From: Qipengyuania marincola
GTDB taxonomy: Bacteria; Pseudomonadota; Alphaproteobacteria; Sphingomonadales; Sphingomonadaceae
Assembly (NCBI RefSeq): GCF_029688625.1
Contig: NZ_JARULC010000003.1
Span: 496,001 to 560,000, forward strand
Direction: 5' to 3'
Length of the DNA stretch: 64,000 nt
The notes beneath the pieces were generated by a model. That model saw only the letters and a program-made list of their open reading frames with translations, was not told the origin of the DNA and searched no databases. Positions within the stretch are counted from its first letter, which is position 1. Each line of letters opens with the position of its first letter. Shown in pieces: positions 46,341 through 55,908 of this stretch. A program made the translations under genes and the position numbers.

Positions 46341-46991
46341 CTAGCGGGTGGCGTTGTAACGCAGCTGATCCTGCGACAACTGGAAGCCAACGAGCAGCTC
46401 GAACGTGGCGCGTTGCACGGCAGCGCGGACGGCCGGATCGGCCAGCGGGTCGAGTGCCGCATCGGGATCGCCCGGCTCGCGCTTGCGCGTGATCTGCTCG
46501 CGAATGTCCGCCGGGAGGGTCGCATCGGCGCGATTTACGTAAGCACCGGCAGAACCGCTCGTGCTTGCCCGTTCCTGGCCGTCAGCGAATTGCAGCGTGA
46601 CCTGACCCACGCGCTTGGTCACCACCTGCGAGCCGCCTCGCAGAACGGTCGAGAAATAGGGCAGCGTGACGGTGCGCGCGCCGCGCGTGTCCGTGCGGCG
46701 GGCAAGAACGTCGAAAGTCGCTTCGGTATAGACCCGCTCGCCGCCCTCGTTGCAGGTCGACCGCAGATTGGTGATCGTGGCGGTCACGTCCAGATCGGCA
46801 AGCGTGGTCGAGCCGGGGGCGCGAAAGGTCGTGATGTCGCCGGTATAGTCAGGAATGCCCACGGCCGGGCAGACGGTGCGGACAGCCTGGATACCGACAC
46901 CCTCGCCAACAACGAGTTCGCCTTCACGGCTGCATCCGGCGAGCGCCAGTCCGAGAGCGAGCACGGAAAAGAGGCGATTGCGGCTGGTCAT
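46341..46991 (-). CDS. Lipoprotein, unknown function
   Basis: A 216-residue protein with signal peptide and lipobox LAGC at residue 20. The mature part is a beta-rich domain with two further cysteines (TVCPAVGIPDYTG and TNLRSTCNEGG, possibly a disulfide). A conserved-looking stretch RGARTVTLPYFSTVLRGGSQVVTKRVGQVTLQF follows, with a C-terminal helix-like tail. I recognise no family. It is about 47 nt before argS on the same strand and divergent from ispH, with 97 nt between the two starts. Confidence 0.78.
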   Translation of the reverse strand: MTSRNRLFSVLALGLALAGCSREGELVVGEGVGIQAVRTVCPAVGIPDYTGDITTFRAPGSTTLADLDVTATITNLRSTCNEGGERVYTEATFDVLARRTDTRGARTVTLPYFSTVLRGGSQVVTKRVGQVTLQFADGQERASTSGSAGAYVNRADATLPADIREQITRKREPGDPDAALDPLADPAVRAAVQRATFELLVGFQLSQDQLRYNATR

Positions 46992-47088
46992 GCGGCTGAT
47001 ATTCCCTTGTCGAAATTCGAATTCGTCCCGCCGGGCGGGCGCGACGACGCCCTAGCTTGCGTGTGGCGAAAGCGCTAGAGGGCACCAC

Positions 47089-48072
47089 ATGAACGCCCCC
47101 TTTCCATCCACCGCCACGCCCGAGCGCACCGATCCGCGCCTTCCGCTCCAGTTGCTGATCGCCGCCCCGCGGGGGTTTTGCGCCGGAGTCGATCGGGCGA
47201 TCGAGATCGTCGAGCGCGCGCTCGAGAAATACGGCGCGCCGGTCTATGTCCGGCACGAGATCGTCCACAATCGCTTCGTCGTGGAAAGCCTGAAAGCCAA
47301 GGGCGCAATCTTCGTCGAAGAGCTTGACGAGGTCCCGACCGACGCACCAGTCGTCTTCAGCGCGCATGGCGTGCCCAAATCCGTTCCGGCGGAAGCCGAG
47401 CGGCGCAACATGCTGTATGTCGACGCCACCTGTCCGCTGGTCAGCAAGGTGCATCGCCAGGCCGAACGGCAGATCGAGAAGGGTCAGCACATCATCTTCA
47501 TCGGCCACGACGGTCACCCGGAAGTGATCGGAACGATGGGTCAGGTGCCCGACGGCCGGATAACGCTGGTCGAGACGCTCGATGATGTCGCCGCACTGCC
47601 GTTCACGCAGGATGACAAGCTGTCGTTCCTCACACAGACGACGCTTTCGGTCGACGACACCCGCGACCTCGTCGAAGCGCTGCAGGCGCGCTATCCGCAG
47701 ATCGTCGGGCCGAAGGCGGAAGACATCTGCTATGCCACCAGCAACCGGCAGGCTGCGGTCAAGAAAATCGCGCCCGCCAGCGATCTGGTACTCGTCATCG
47801 GCGCGCCAAATTCGTCGAACTCCCTGCGGCTTGTCGAAGTGTCCGAACGCCTCGGGACCGACGCATATCTGATCCAGCGCGCCGAGGAGATCGATCCCGC
47901 CTGGCTGGAAGGCGTTGGGACGCTGGGCCTGACGGCTGGAGCATCCGCGCCCGAAAAACTCGTGCGCGAGGTGGTCGATCGCCTGTCCGAATGGCGCGAT
48001 GTGCGCGAAGAGACGATCATGACCGCCGAGGAGAACATGATCTTCAAGTTGCCGCGCCAACTTACCGAATAA
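47089..48072 (+). CDS. ispH: IspH, 4-hydroxy-3-methylbut-2-enyl diphosphate reductase
   Basis: IspH makes IPP and DMAPP in the last step of the MEP isoprenoid pathway, using a 4Fe-4S cluster. The 327-residue protein has the cluster cysteines C31 ([12 protein letters not shown]), C115 (DATCPLVSK) and C214 ([10 protein letters not shown]), plus SAHGVPKSV with the catalytic region. AGGGCACC precedes the ATG at 47089. It is followed directly by thrB. Confidence 0.96.
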   Translation: MNAPFPSTATPERTDPRLPLQLLIAAPRGFCAGVDRAIEIVERALEKYGAPVYVRHEIVHNRFVVESLKAKGAIFVEELDEVPTDAPVVFSAHGVPKSVPAEAERRNMLYVDATCPLVSKVHRQAERQIEKGQHIIFIGHDGHPEVIGTMGQVPDGRITLVETLDDVAALPFTQDDKLSFLTQTTLSVDDTRDLVEALQARYPQIVGPKAEDICYATSNRQAAVKKIAPASDLVLVIGAPNSSNSLRLVEVSERLGTDAYLIQRAEEIDPAWLEGVGTLGLTAGASAPEKLVREVVDRLSEWRDVREETIMTAEENMIFKLPRQLTE

Positions 48073-49044
48073 GTGGCCGTCTACACCCATTTGGGCGCGG
48101 AGGCGCTGGCGGAGCTGATTGCCGCCTATGACGTCGGCGCGCTCGTTTCTGCCAAGGGCATCGCGGAGGGCGTCTCCAACTCGAACTGGTTGATCGAAAC
48201 GAGCGGGCGCGACGGAAACGGCGCGCGTTTCATCCTGACCATGTACGAGCGGCGGATCGACGTCGCGGAGCTGCCTTTCTTCCTCGGCCTGCTCGATCAT
48301 CTGTCCGAGAAAGGCTGCCCCGTCCCGCGCACGATCCATGATCGCAGTGGCGCTGCCTGGCGACAGGTCGATGGAAAAGCGGTCGCGCTGATCGAATTCC
48401 TTCCCGGCGTCTCGCCTACGAAGCCTGCCGATGCGCAGGCGCGATCGGTCGGTGCTGCACTGGCTGCGACCCATCTCGCCGCGCTCGACTATGACCAAAG
48501 CCGGCCCAATCCGCTCGACGTCCACCATAATGCGCAGGTCTTGGCAGCGCGCAGCACGAGTGAGCTCGAATCCGTCGATCCTCACCTGCCCGGCGTTCTC
48601 GACATGGCGCATATGGTTGCCGACCGCTGGCCCGATGACCTGCCGCGATCGGTGATCCATTCGGACCTCTTTCCCGACAATGTACTGATGCTGGGCAATC
48701 AGGTCTCTGGCATGATCGACTTCTATTTCGCCTGCAGCGACGCCATGGCCTACGACCTCGCAGTCACGCATGCCGCCTGGAGTTTCGACTCCACCGGATC
48801 GCGATATGACGGTTCGATCGGCAGCGCCCTTGTGGCCGGATACGAGAGCGTTCGTGCGCTTGACACACGCGAGCGCGAAGCGCTGGCCACACTTGCCGAG
48901 GGGGCGTGCCTGCGGTTCGTCGCCAGCCGCCTCGAGGATTGGCTCGACACCCCGGCCGATGCGCTGGTCACGCGCAAGGACCCGATGGATTTCGTCAGAC
49001 GCTGGAAATTCTATGCCAGTGAGGGCAAGGCGCTGTTCGCATGA
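48073..49044 (+). CDS. thrB: Homoserine kinase, type II (ThrB, APH-like fold)
   Basis: Phosphorylates homoserine in threonine synthesis. This is the aminoglycoside-phosphotransferase-fold version, not the GHMP kinase. The 323-residue protein starts at GTG 48073, which touches the ispH stop with no gap. Features are [12 protein letters not shown], the catalytic loop [14 protein letters not shown] and the metal-binding [10 protein letters not shown]. The type II form is the common one in alphaproteobacteria. Confidence 0.92.
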   Translation: MAVYTHLGAEALAELIAAYDVGALVSAKGIAEGVSNSNWLIETSGRDGNGARFILTMYERRIDVAELPFFLGLLDHLSEKGCPVPRTIHDRSGAAWRQVDGKAVALIEFLPGVSPTKPADAQARSVGAALAATHLAALDYDQSRPNPLDVHHNAQVLAARSTSELESVDPHLPGVLDMAHMVADRWPDDLPRSVIHSDLFPDNVLMLGNQVSGMIDFYFACSDAMAYDLAVTHAAWSFDSTGSRYDGSIGSALVAGYESVRALDTREREALATLAEGACLRFVASRLEDWLDTPADALVTRKDPMDFVRRWKFYASEGKALFA

Positions 49045-49487
49045 AGAAAGTCGAAATCTTTACCGATGGTGCCTGCAAGGGAAACCCCGGCCCGGGCGGC
49101 TGGGGCGCGCTGTTGCGGATGGGCAGACACGAAAAGGAAATGTCGGGCGCCGATCCCGAAACGACCAATAATCGCATGGAAATGATTGCGGCAATCAAGG
49201 CGCTTTCCGCACTCATCGAGCCATGTGAGGTCGACCTCTACACCGACAGCAAATACCTGATCGACGGCATCACGAAGTGGGTGCACGGCTGGAAAAGGCG
49301 CGGCTGGATCAATGCCAGCAAGAAGCCCGTGCGCAATGCCGAGCTATGGCACGAGCTCATCGAACTGACCGCCAATCACACCGTTCACTGGCACTGGGTG
49401 AAGGGCCACAATGGCCATCCCGAAAACGAACGAGTGGACAAGCTCGCCAGCGACGCGGCCGAAACCGTCGCCGCCGGCGGCGCCTGA
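49041..49487 (+). CDS. rnhA: Ribonuclease HI
   Basis: RNase HI cuts the RNA strand of RNA-DNA hybrids. The 148-residue enzyme has the catalytic set D9 ([16 protein letters not shown]), E47 (NNRMEMIAA), D69 (YTDSKYL) and D133 (NERVDKLAS). Its basic handle region [19 protein letters not shown] is present. It overlaps the thrB end as ATGA. ispH-thrB-rnhA is a common order in Sphingomonadales. Confidence 0.96.
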   Translation: MKKVEIFTDGACKGNPGPGGWGALLRMGRHEKEMSGADPETTNNRMEMIAAIKALSALIEPCEVDLYTDSKYLIDGITKWVHGWKRRGWINASKKPVRNAELWHELIELTANHTVHWHWVKGHNGHPENERVDKLASDAAETVAAGGA

Positions 49488-49494
49488 GTTCGCT

Positions 49495-49671
49495 TCAGCT
49501 ATTGTCGACGACGTCGGCCCCCGGGCCGTTCTTCTTCATCGATTCGATCGCCGCCTTGGCGCTCGACTTCGAACTGTATCCCTCTGTCGAGAACATGATC
49601 TCCGAATTGAACTTGAACCGCACGCGAAACTCGCCCGCCTTGTCCTTGTAGATCTCGAACATGTGAGCCAT
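49495..49671 (-). CDS. YegP-like DUF1508 mini-protein
   Basis: A 58-residue ORF from the ATG at 49671, convergent with rnhA. The residues FEIYKDKAGEFRVRFKFN and STEGYSSKSSAKAAIES show a single DUF1508 (YegP) unit; E. coli YegP has two such units. It ends KKNGPGADVVDNS. Members are small conserved proteins of unknown function. A possible second start is the ATG three codons in. Confidence 0.88.
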   Translation of the reverse strand: MAHMFEIYKDKAGEFRVRFKFNSEIMFSTEGYSSKSSAKAAIESMKKNGPGADVVDNS

Positions 49672-49738
49672 GGATTTCGGTCTCCCCGTCTGTTTGGCCT
49701 CGTTGGAGGCCGCACTCTAACAAATGATATGCCTTTGG

Positions 49739-50830
49739 CTAGGTGAAGCGGTCCGGGTCATAGAGGGCCGCATCGATCCCTTCCGTCATGGCATCGGGCG
49801 CGCTGTCGGTCAGCCGTTGCGCGGCAAGTCTTGCTGCCGCTGGCGAAGTCTGAATCCCGAACCCACCTTGACCGGCGAACCAGGCAAACCCTTCGACCAG
49901 CGGATCCCAGCCGTAGACCGGGCGGCGATCGGGCGCGAAACTGCGCAGGCCCGCCCACTTGCGTTCCGCTGCTTCGACGTGCCAGTCGACCACGCGCTCG
50001 AAGCGAGCGATGGCCTGCGCTACGTCGAGCTCTTCCGGTGCGGCGTCGCAAGGCTCGCTTGGTATCTCGTCATGGGGGCTGAGCCAGATGCGGCCCGACT
50101 CCGGTTTGAAATAGAACTGCCCCTCGATGTCGAGGACCAGCGGCATGTCGGCCGGCGCCTCCGGACTGACGCGCAATTGCACGACGGTCCGCCTTAAGGG
50201 CTGGATGCCAATCGGCCGGGCACCGGCGAGCAACGCGACCTTGTCGGCCCATGCGCCTGCGGCGTTGACGATGGCCTGCGCGCTCCATCTCTCGCCACTG
50301 TCGCTTTCAAGCAACCAATGATGATCACGCCGGGCGATACCGGCGACTTGCGCCCGGCAAACGATTTCGGTGCCCGCTCGCTGGGCTAGGGTCAGATAAT
50401 GCTGATGCAGCCGGGCGACGTCGATATCCGCACAGGCCGGCTCCCATATTGCCGAGGTCCAGGACTCGCGTACGCCCGGCACATGGCGGGCCAACCCTTC
50501 GCGCCCCAGCCGTTCGATCGAGACACCGGTGTCGGCGAAGCGTCGTTCGAAAGCGTCGAGCGCCGTCACATCGCTTTCGCGCCCGATATAGAGAGCGCCG
50601 CGATTTGTCAGGAAGCCGCCTTCGCGCAGGTAGTCGCCGGAGGCCAGCGTGAGCGGGACGATATCCGGCCCGCCGTAGCATTCCTCCCAGAACGCTGCCG
50701 AGCGGCCGGTAGCGTGATAGCCGGGGAAATCCTCTGCCTCGAGCAGCAGGGTCCGCGCGCCATAGGCCGACAATTCGGCCGCCAGGCTCGCTCCGGCGAT
50801 GCCGGCCCCGATGATCGCGAAATCGTACAT
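49739..50830 (-). CDS. FAD-dependent oxidoreductase of the DAO family
   Basis: A flavoenzyme of the D-amino-acid oxidase/glycine oxidase superfamily, about 363 residues. The FAD-binding loop IIGAGIAGASLAAEL lies at the N-terminus and a YHATGRSAAF stretch follows. Later there is an AIVNAAGAWADKVALLAG segment and the C-terminal RPVYGWDPLVEGFAWFAGQGGFGIQTSPA. The start is ATG 50830 or GTG 50836, which overlaps the hydrolase stop. The substrate is unknown. It probably forms a unit with the alpha/beta hydrolase before it. Confidence 0.9.
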   Translation of the reverse strand: MYDFAIIGAGIAGASLAAELSAYGARTLLLEAEDFPGYHATGRSAAFWEECYGGPDIVPLTLASGDYLREGGFLTNRGALYIGRESDVTALDAFERRFADTGVSIERLGREGLARHVPGVRESWTSAIWEPACADIDVARLHQHYLTLAQRAGTEIVCRAQVAGIARRDHHWLLESDSGERWSAQAIVNAAGAWADKVALLAGARPIGIQPLRRTVVQLRVSPEAPADMPLVLDIEGQFYFKPESGRIWLSPHDEIPSEPCDAAPEELDVAQAIARFERVVDWHVEAAERKWAGLRSFAPDRRPVYGWDPLVEGFAWFAGQGGFGIQTSPAAARLAAQRLTDSAPDAMTEGIDAALYDPDRFT

Positions 50831-50832
50831 GC

Positions 50833-51780
50833 TCACCCGTTTGCGGGTGCGACCCGGTCGAGGAATTCGGCAATCGCCGCCATGGCTCGGTCGCGGACCG
50901 CGTCGACCTCGCGCAGGATTTCATGGTGTGCCTCGGGCCCGAATTCGACGAGTTCGCCACGCGGCAGGCGTTCGCTGGCCCGCACGGCGGCTTCGTGACT
51001 GACGAGCTTGTCGTTGCTGGTGCTGACGATCAGCACGGGCATATCGACCCGCTCCATGGCACCTTTGGCTTCCAGCGCCCGCGTGGAGGCATAGGCGCGC
51101 TCCACCCAGCCCCAGCTGCCTGGCCCCATTACAAGTTCGGGGCGTTTCTCGCGCCACCAAGCCTCGTCGGCATAGCGTTCCGCATGATGGCTCAGGAGCT
51201 CGCGCCGGCGCGCGGGTACCTCGCCCGGTTTCTCGCTCCACTTCCACGCCGGACGGGTCGGCTTGCCGATGCGGGTCATCACTTTCGCCACGCCATGCAG
51301 AAGGGCAAGCGGCAACGGCGGGCCGGACATGCCGAGCATCGGAGCGCTGAGGACGACCGCCGCGGGATCGACCCTGCCGTCGACGAGCGCGCGCATGACC
51401 AGATGTCCGCCCATGGAATGGCCTGCCAGGATGTGCGGCCCGGGGGTTGCGTTCTTCCACTCGCTCCAGAGCGCGGCGAGATCCGCAACCCAGTCGTCGA
51501 AATCCTCGATATGGCCGGTGACGTCGTCGTCGCCGAGGCGTCCGGACCCGGCCTGCCCGCGCCAGTCAGCTGCAGTCACCCGCCAACCGGCGCGGTGCCA
51601 TTCTTCCAGCGTTTCGAGGTATTTTTCGTAGAAATCGCCGCGCCCGGGGAAAAACAGGATCGACCCGCGCGCAGGCTGCGCCCCAGGCCAGTCTATGCGG
51701 CGCAGCGCGTGTCCGTCGGGCGCGGACCAGGTCGTTTCGCGGGCATGGTCTGGAATGGCGCGGCGATCGATTACTGTCAT
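50833..51780 (-). CDS. Alpha/beta hydrolase (monoacylglycerol lipase/lysophospholipase-like)
   Basis: A 315-residue serine hydrolase. The nucleophile is in ILAGHSMGGHLVMRAL (GxSxG), the acid in LIVSTSNDKLVSHEA and the histidine in GPEAHHEILREVD. GRGDFYEKYLETLEEW and a YADEAWW lid-like region between nucleophile and acid recall monoacylglycerol lipases. The start is the ATG at 51780; the frame also has an upstream TTG. There is no signal peptide, so it acts in the cytoplasm. Confidence 0.9.
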   Translation of the reverse strand: MTVIDRRAIPDHARETTWSAPDGHALRRIDWPGAQPARGSILFFPGRGDFYEKYLETLEEWHRAGWRVTAADWRGQAGSGRLGDDDVTGHIEDFDDWVADLAALWSEWKNATPGPHILAGHSMGGHLVMRALVDGRVDPAAVVLSAPMLGMSGPPLPLALLHGVAKVMTRIGKPTRPAWKWSEKPGEVPARRRELLSHHAERYADEAWWREKRPELVMGPGSWGWVERAYASTRALEAKGAMERVDMPVLIVSTSNDKLVSHEAAVRASERLPRGELVEFGPEAHHEILREVDAVRDRAMAAIAEFLDRVAPANG

Positions 51781-51875
51781 GTCATTGTCGTCCAAGGGGG
51801 CTGCGCTCCGCTATGGTTACCGTTTGGTAAGCCCTGTTCGGTAAATGTCCCCACGAAAGGAATTTCGGGGGCATC

Positions 51876-52367
51876 ATGGCCGGTCTTGAATTCACCTACG
51901 TATTGCTCGGCGGATTGGCAATCGCACTGCTTGTGGCGGCGGTTACCGATCTCAAGAGCCGCACCATCGGCAACCGGCTGAACATGGCCATCGCGCTGGG
52001 CGCGCCGCTGTGGTGGTGGGCAAGCGGCCTGGCCTTGTGGCCGGGCGTCGCCTGGCAGCTTGGCTTTGCCGGCCTCGTGTTTGCGATATGCTGCGGCCTG
52101 TTTGCCATTCGCCAGATGGGCGGCGGCGATGTGAAGCTGCTGACTGTACTGGCGCTGTGGATTCCACCGGTGCCGTTTCTGAAGCTCGTGGTCATCATGG
52201 CCATCGTGGGCGGCGTCCTGACCGTACTGTTCGGCGCCCTCCATATGATGCGCCGCCGCAAGGACCGCATCGCAATTCCGTACGGGCTGGCCATCGCCAT
52301 TGCCGGTCTTTGGGTGCTCGGCACCGAACAGCTGGGCCAGGTGCCCGCGATTTCGGGAATGCTGTGA
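51876..52367 (+). CDS. cpaA: CpaA, Tad prepilin peptidase
   Basis: CpaA is the membrane aspartyl protease that trims Flp-type prepilins. The 163-residue protein has about four to five membrane segments and the catalytic aspartates in TDLKSRTIGN and GGGDVKLL. This is the short A24A form without the N-methyltransferase domain. It starts at an ATG with AAAGGAA upstream and heads the Tad gene set. No pilin substrate gene is adjacent. Confidence 0.93.
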   Translation: MAGLEFTYVLLGGLAIALLVAAVTDLKSRTIGNRLNMAIALGAPLWWWASGLALWPGVAWQLGFAGLVFAICCGLFAIRQMGGGDVKLLTVLALWIPPVPFLKLVVIMAIVGGVLTVLFGALHMMRRRKDRIAIPYGLAIAIAGLWVLGTEQLGQVPAISGML

Positions 52368-52460
52368 AAACCCGATCTTAACCAATTCGCCCGTAAGCGG
52401 GGAAACCATACTTGCCCGCACCACGATTCCACGCGGGCCATACGAGGGGGCTAGATAGCC

Positions 52461-53600
52461 ATGGACAGGAAGAAGCTGGTTCTGCTGGTAGGCGCGCTGA
52501 TCGTTGCGGTCGGCACGGCGCTGGTTGCTCGGAGCATGTTTGCAGGGGCCGCCGCGCCCGAGGCGAATGCCGCGCAGGTCGAGGTGCAAGGACCCAAGGT
52601 ACTGGTCGCGCAGCGTGCGCTGCCGGTTGGCACCATCATCACCGCCGATGCGATCGGCTTCCAGCTGTGGCCGGAAGAACTGGTGCAGAACGCCTACTTC
52701 CTCGATGGCGAAGCGGACATGTCCAAACTGCTGGGAACGGTGGTGCGCCACCCGATTACGGCAGGCGAACCGGTCACCCAGGGCGCCCTCGTCTCGCCAG
52801 GCGACCGCGGCTTCCTGGCCGCGGCTCTCAGCCCCGGCATGCGCGCCGTTACGGTTCCGGTATCGGCGCAGTCTGCCGTCGCCGGCTTCGTTTTCCCGGG
52901 CGACCGCGTCGACATGGTGCTGACGCAGACGATCGAGGGCGAGGAGGACACCAAGATGTACACCTCGGAAACCATCCTTCGTAACCTTCGCGTACTCGCC
53001 ACCGACCAGTCGACGGTGACCGAGAAGGACGAAGACGGCAAGACCGTCGTCAAGCCCTTCCGCGCCGTCACGCTCGAGGTCACGCCGGCCATCGCGGAAA
53101 AGATCGCGGTTTCCCAGAGCATCGGGACGCTCAGCCTCTCGCTGCGCTCGCTCTCCGACAATCAGGGCGACCTCGAAGGCGCGCTGGCCAAGGGCAATGT
53201 GGTCATCCCCGACGATGCCACGCCCGAAGAAGAAGAACGCCTTCTGCGCCAGGCCATATCGCAGCCCGACGATGCAAGGGCGACCTTTGTCACCGGCCGC
53301 GACGTCTCGCGCTTCCAGCGTAGCAGCGTCCTGCCGAAGGGCTCGTCTGCGGCACGCAACGCCAATGCCGGCAATTTCAACCCTGCCGACCTCTTCGGCA
53401 GCAGGGAAGTCAAGCACACGGGGCCCGTCGTCAGCGTGACCCGCGGCAAGGAAACCGAAACCGTGCCGATCGGCAAGAACGGTTCGGTGGCCACGCAGGG
53501 CCAGCGCCAGCCGTCTGTCTTCGAACAGATGATGACCTCGGCCATGAAGGCTCAGGCTGAAGGCATGAACGCCGGTCAGTCCACTTCGGACAGCAATTGA
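52461..53600 (+). CDS. cpaB: CpaB, Flp pilus assembly protein
   Basis: CpaB is an inner-membrane-anchored periplasmic protein with a SAF domain, needed for Flp pilus assembly. The 379-residue protein has an N-terminal membrane segment (about 5-24) and the SAF stretch KVLVAQRALPVGTIITADAIGFQLWPE. AALSPGMRAVTVPVSAQSAVAGFVFPGDRVD follows, with a long Ser/Asn/Gly-rich tail. The gene is 93 nt after cpaA. TTAACCA in the gap is a possible CtrA half-site only. Confidence 0.93.
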   Translation: MDRKKLVLLVGALIVAVGTALVARSMFAGAAAPEANAAQVEVQGPKVLVAQRALPVGTIITADAIGFQLWPEELVQNAYFLDGEADMSKLLGTVVRHPITAGEPVTQGALVSPGDRGFLAAALSPGMRAVTVPVSAQSAVAGFVFPGDRVDMVLTQTIEGEEDTKMYTSETILRNLRVLATDQSTVTEKDEDGKTVVKPFRAVTLEVTPAIAEKIAVSQSIGTLSLSLRSLSDNQGDLEGALAKGNVVIPDDATPEEEERLLRQAISQPDDARATFVTGRDVSRFQRSSVLPKGSSAARNANAGNFNPADLFGSREVKHTGPVVSVTRGKETETVPIGKNGSVATQGQRQPSVFEQMMTSAMKAQAEGMNAGQSTSDSN

Positions 53601-53629
53601 AGACAGGAAGCCATTCAGGGGGCAATTCC

Positions 53630-55243
53630 ATGAAACGTCGTCTCACTACCAAGATGCTGCTTGCCAGCCTGGCGCTTGCGCCCATGGCCAGCCTTCCCAT
53701 CACCAACGCGACCGCTCAGACGATCGCGAAGCCGAGCACCGAGATCGTGCTCTCCATCGGCCGCGGCGAACTAGTAACCGTGCCGGGCGCCATGTCCAAT
53801 GTCTTCGTCGCCGATGACAATGTGGCCGACGTGCAGGTCAAGTCGACCCGCCAGCTCTACGTGTTCGGCAAGTCGGGCGGCGAAACCACGGTTTATGCCA
53901 GCAATGCTGCCGGCGACATCGTCTGGTCGGCCAACGTCCGTGTCGGTTCGAATATCTCGAGCATCGACCAGATGCTGGCTCTGGCGATGCCGGCTGCCAA
54001 GGTGAATGTCGCCACGATCGGGACCAACACCGTCCTGCTGACCGGTACGGTCGGCGCGCCGGAGGATGCAGCCGAGGCTCAGCGCCTGGTCGAAGCCTTC
54101 GTCGGCGAGGATGCCAATGTCATCACTCGCCTGCGCACGGCGACGCCGCTGCAGGTCAATCTGCAGGTGAAGTTCGCCGAGGTCAGCCGCTCGCTTGTCC
54201 GCAATATCCAGGGCAACCTGACCACGCGTGACCAGTCCAACGGCTTCGTCTTCGGTGCCCAGAGCAACAATGCCGGCAACATCGTCGGCAACACGCCGGC
54301 CGAAAATGTCGTCCCGCTCGATCCTTGCGCGGTTTACGAATTCGCCTGCCGAAGCGAGCTGCGTCCCTATGACTACATCAACCAGCGGTTCGTGACGCCC
54401 AAGACGTCGTTCGAACCGGTGCGCGGTGCGCAGGACGGACTGCTGGCCTTCGGTGGCAAGCTGCTGGGTCTCGACCTTCTGGCAACGCTGAACCTGGGCG
54501 AAGAGATCGGTCTCGTCACCACCCTGTCGGAACCAAACCTGACCGCTCTTTCGGGTGAGACGGCGGAGTTCCTCGCAGGGGGCGAGTTCCCGATCCCGCA
54601 AAGCCAGGGCCTCGGCACGGTTTCGATCGAGTATAAGGACTTCGGCGTCAGTCTGGTCTATACGCCTACGGTCCTCGCCAATGGCCGCATTTCGCTGCGC
54701 GTCCGGCCCGAGGTATCGGAGCTGTCGAGCCGCGGCTCGGTCACGATCAACGGCTTCAACGTTCCCGCCCTGACCACGCGCCGTGCAGAAACGACCATCG
54801 AACTGGGTTCGGGCCAGAGCTTCATGATCGCCGGGCTGATGCAGAACAGTTCGACCAACGTCCTGGAAAAGACCCCGGGCCTGGGCGAATTGCCGATCGT
54901 CGGCAATCTGTTCCGCTCCAAGCGCTACCAGAAGGGTGAAACCGAGCTGGTCATCGTGGTCACGCCGTATCTGGTGAAGCCGGTCAACGCGAGCGACATC
55001 GTCCTTCCGACCGACGGTTTCCGCGCTCCGAACGAGATCCAGAGCATCCTGGGTTACATGGAGAACAACGGCGAAAGCGGCGCCAAGCGTCCGATGCCCA
55101 CCATGCAGGAAAGCACGGAGCCCGCCACGCCGGGTCTGTCTCAGAACCAGCCGGCCGGCGGGGCGCAAGCCACTGCTGCCCCGGTCCAGCCGCGCCGCGC
55201 GGAGGCCGATCCGGTCGCCAAGCCCGGCTTCAGCTTCGAGTGA
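53630..55243 (+). CDS. cpaC: CpaC, Tad outer-membrane secretin
   Basis: CpaC forms the outer-membrane pore for Flp pili. The 537-residue protein has a signal peptide (cleavage near ATAQ, residue 31) and a pilus-specific N0 domain with BON-like repeats. The secretin core includes LVTTLSEPNLTALSGETAEFLAGGEFPIP and VRPEVSELSSR, then PALTTRRAETTIELGSGQSFMIAGL. The ATG at 53630 has AGGGGG upstream; an earlier TTG in frame is not conserved. Confidence 0.95.
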   Translation: MKRRLTTKMLLASLALAPMASLPITNATAQTIAKPSTEIVLSIGRGELVTVPGAMSNVFVADDNVADVQVKSTRQLYVFGKSGGETTVYASNAAGDIVWSANVRVGSNISSIDQMLALAMPAAKVNVATIGTNTVLLTGTVGAPEDAAEAQRLVEAFVGEDANVITRLRTATPLQVNLQVKFAEVSRSLVRNIQGNLTTRDQSNGFVFGAQSNNAGNIVGNTPAENVVPLDPCAVYEFACRSELRPYDYINQRFVTPKTSFEPVRGAQDGLLAFGGKLLGLDLLATLNLGEEIGLVTTLSEPNLTALSGETAEFLAGGEFPIPQSQGLGTVSIEYKDFGVSLVYTPTVLANGRISLRVRPEVSELSSRGSVTINGFNVPALTTRRAETTIELGSGQSFMIAGLMQNSSTNVLEKTPGLGELPIVGNLFRSKRYQKGETELVIVVTPYLVKPVNASDIVLPTDGFRAPNEIQSILGYMENNGESGAKRPMPTMQESTEPATPGLSQNQPAGGAQATAAPVQPRRAEADPVAKPGFSFE

Positions 55244-55257
55244 GAAGGAAACTAGCG

Positions 55258-55905
55258 ATGCGTACCATCATGAACCGCAAGATCACGTCCGCCCTCGCCC
55301 TCTCGCTCGCACTGGGTCTGGGAGCCTGCGGCGGGATGCCGAAGAACAGTTCGCTCAATTCGACCAAGCAAGCCGTGGTCGAGCGCACCCACTACACGCT
55401 GGACGTCCAGACCAATGGCGACAGCCTGCCGGTCAGCGAACAACAGCGCCTGCTGGGCTGGTTTGAAACCATGGATCTGCGTTATGGCGACCGTGTCGCT
55501 GTCGAAGACCCGGGCTTCGGCCCCGGGGTTCGCGATACCGTGGCGCAGCTGGCCGGCCGCTTCGGCCTCTTGCTGGCCGAGGGCGCGCCCCCGACCGAAG
55601 GCTATGTCGCACCGGGCCAGGCCCGCGTCGTGATCTCGCGCACCCTCGCAAGTGTGCCGGGCTGCCCCGACTGGTCGGCCAAGAGCGACATGAATTACAC
55701 CAATGCGACCTACCCGAACTACGGCTGCGCCACCAACGCCAATATGGCTGCGATGGTCGCCAATCCCGAGGATCTGGTCACCGGCCAGCAGGGCACGGGC
55801 GAGACCGTGATCCTTAGTTCCAACAAAGCCATCGACAGCTATCGCAACCAGGAGCCCACGGGCGCCGGCGGCCTGGCTGAAGTTGCCACCACCAGCGAGG
55901 ACTGA
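55258..55905 (+). CDS. cpaD: CpaD, Tad pilus-associated lipoprotein
   Basis: CpaD is a periplasmic lipoprotein thought to help place or stabilise the CpaC secretin. The 215-residue protein from the ATG at 55258 (AGAAGGAA upstream) has a signal peptide with lipobox LGAC near residue 24. The body has LPVSEQQRLLGWFETMDLRYGD, and the conserved VPGCPDWSAKSDMNYTNATYPNYGCATNANMAAMVANPEDL lies near residues 140-180. It fits between cpaC and cpaE. Confidence 0.94.
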   Translation: MRTIMNRKITSALALSLALGLGACGGMPKNSSLNSTKQAVVERTHYTLDVQTNGDSLPVSEQQRLLGWFETMDLRYGDRVAVEDPGFGPGVRDTVAQLAGRFGLLLAEGAPPTEGYVAPGQARVVISRTLASVPGCPDWSAKSDMNYTNATYPNYGCATNANMAAMVANPEDLVTGQQGTGETVILSSNKAIDSYRNQEPTGAGGLAEVATTSED

Positions 55906-55908
55906 TCC

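Noticed and set aside
46924..48771. Minus-strand ORF of 615 codons opposite ispH/thrB
   Set aside because: ispH and thrB have full sets of catalytic residues on the other strand; this frame is a shadow.
52375..52400. TTAACCA upstream of cpaB as a CtrA site
   Set aside because: Only one half-site; the second TTAA at N7 is absent, so it is noted but not called.
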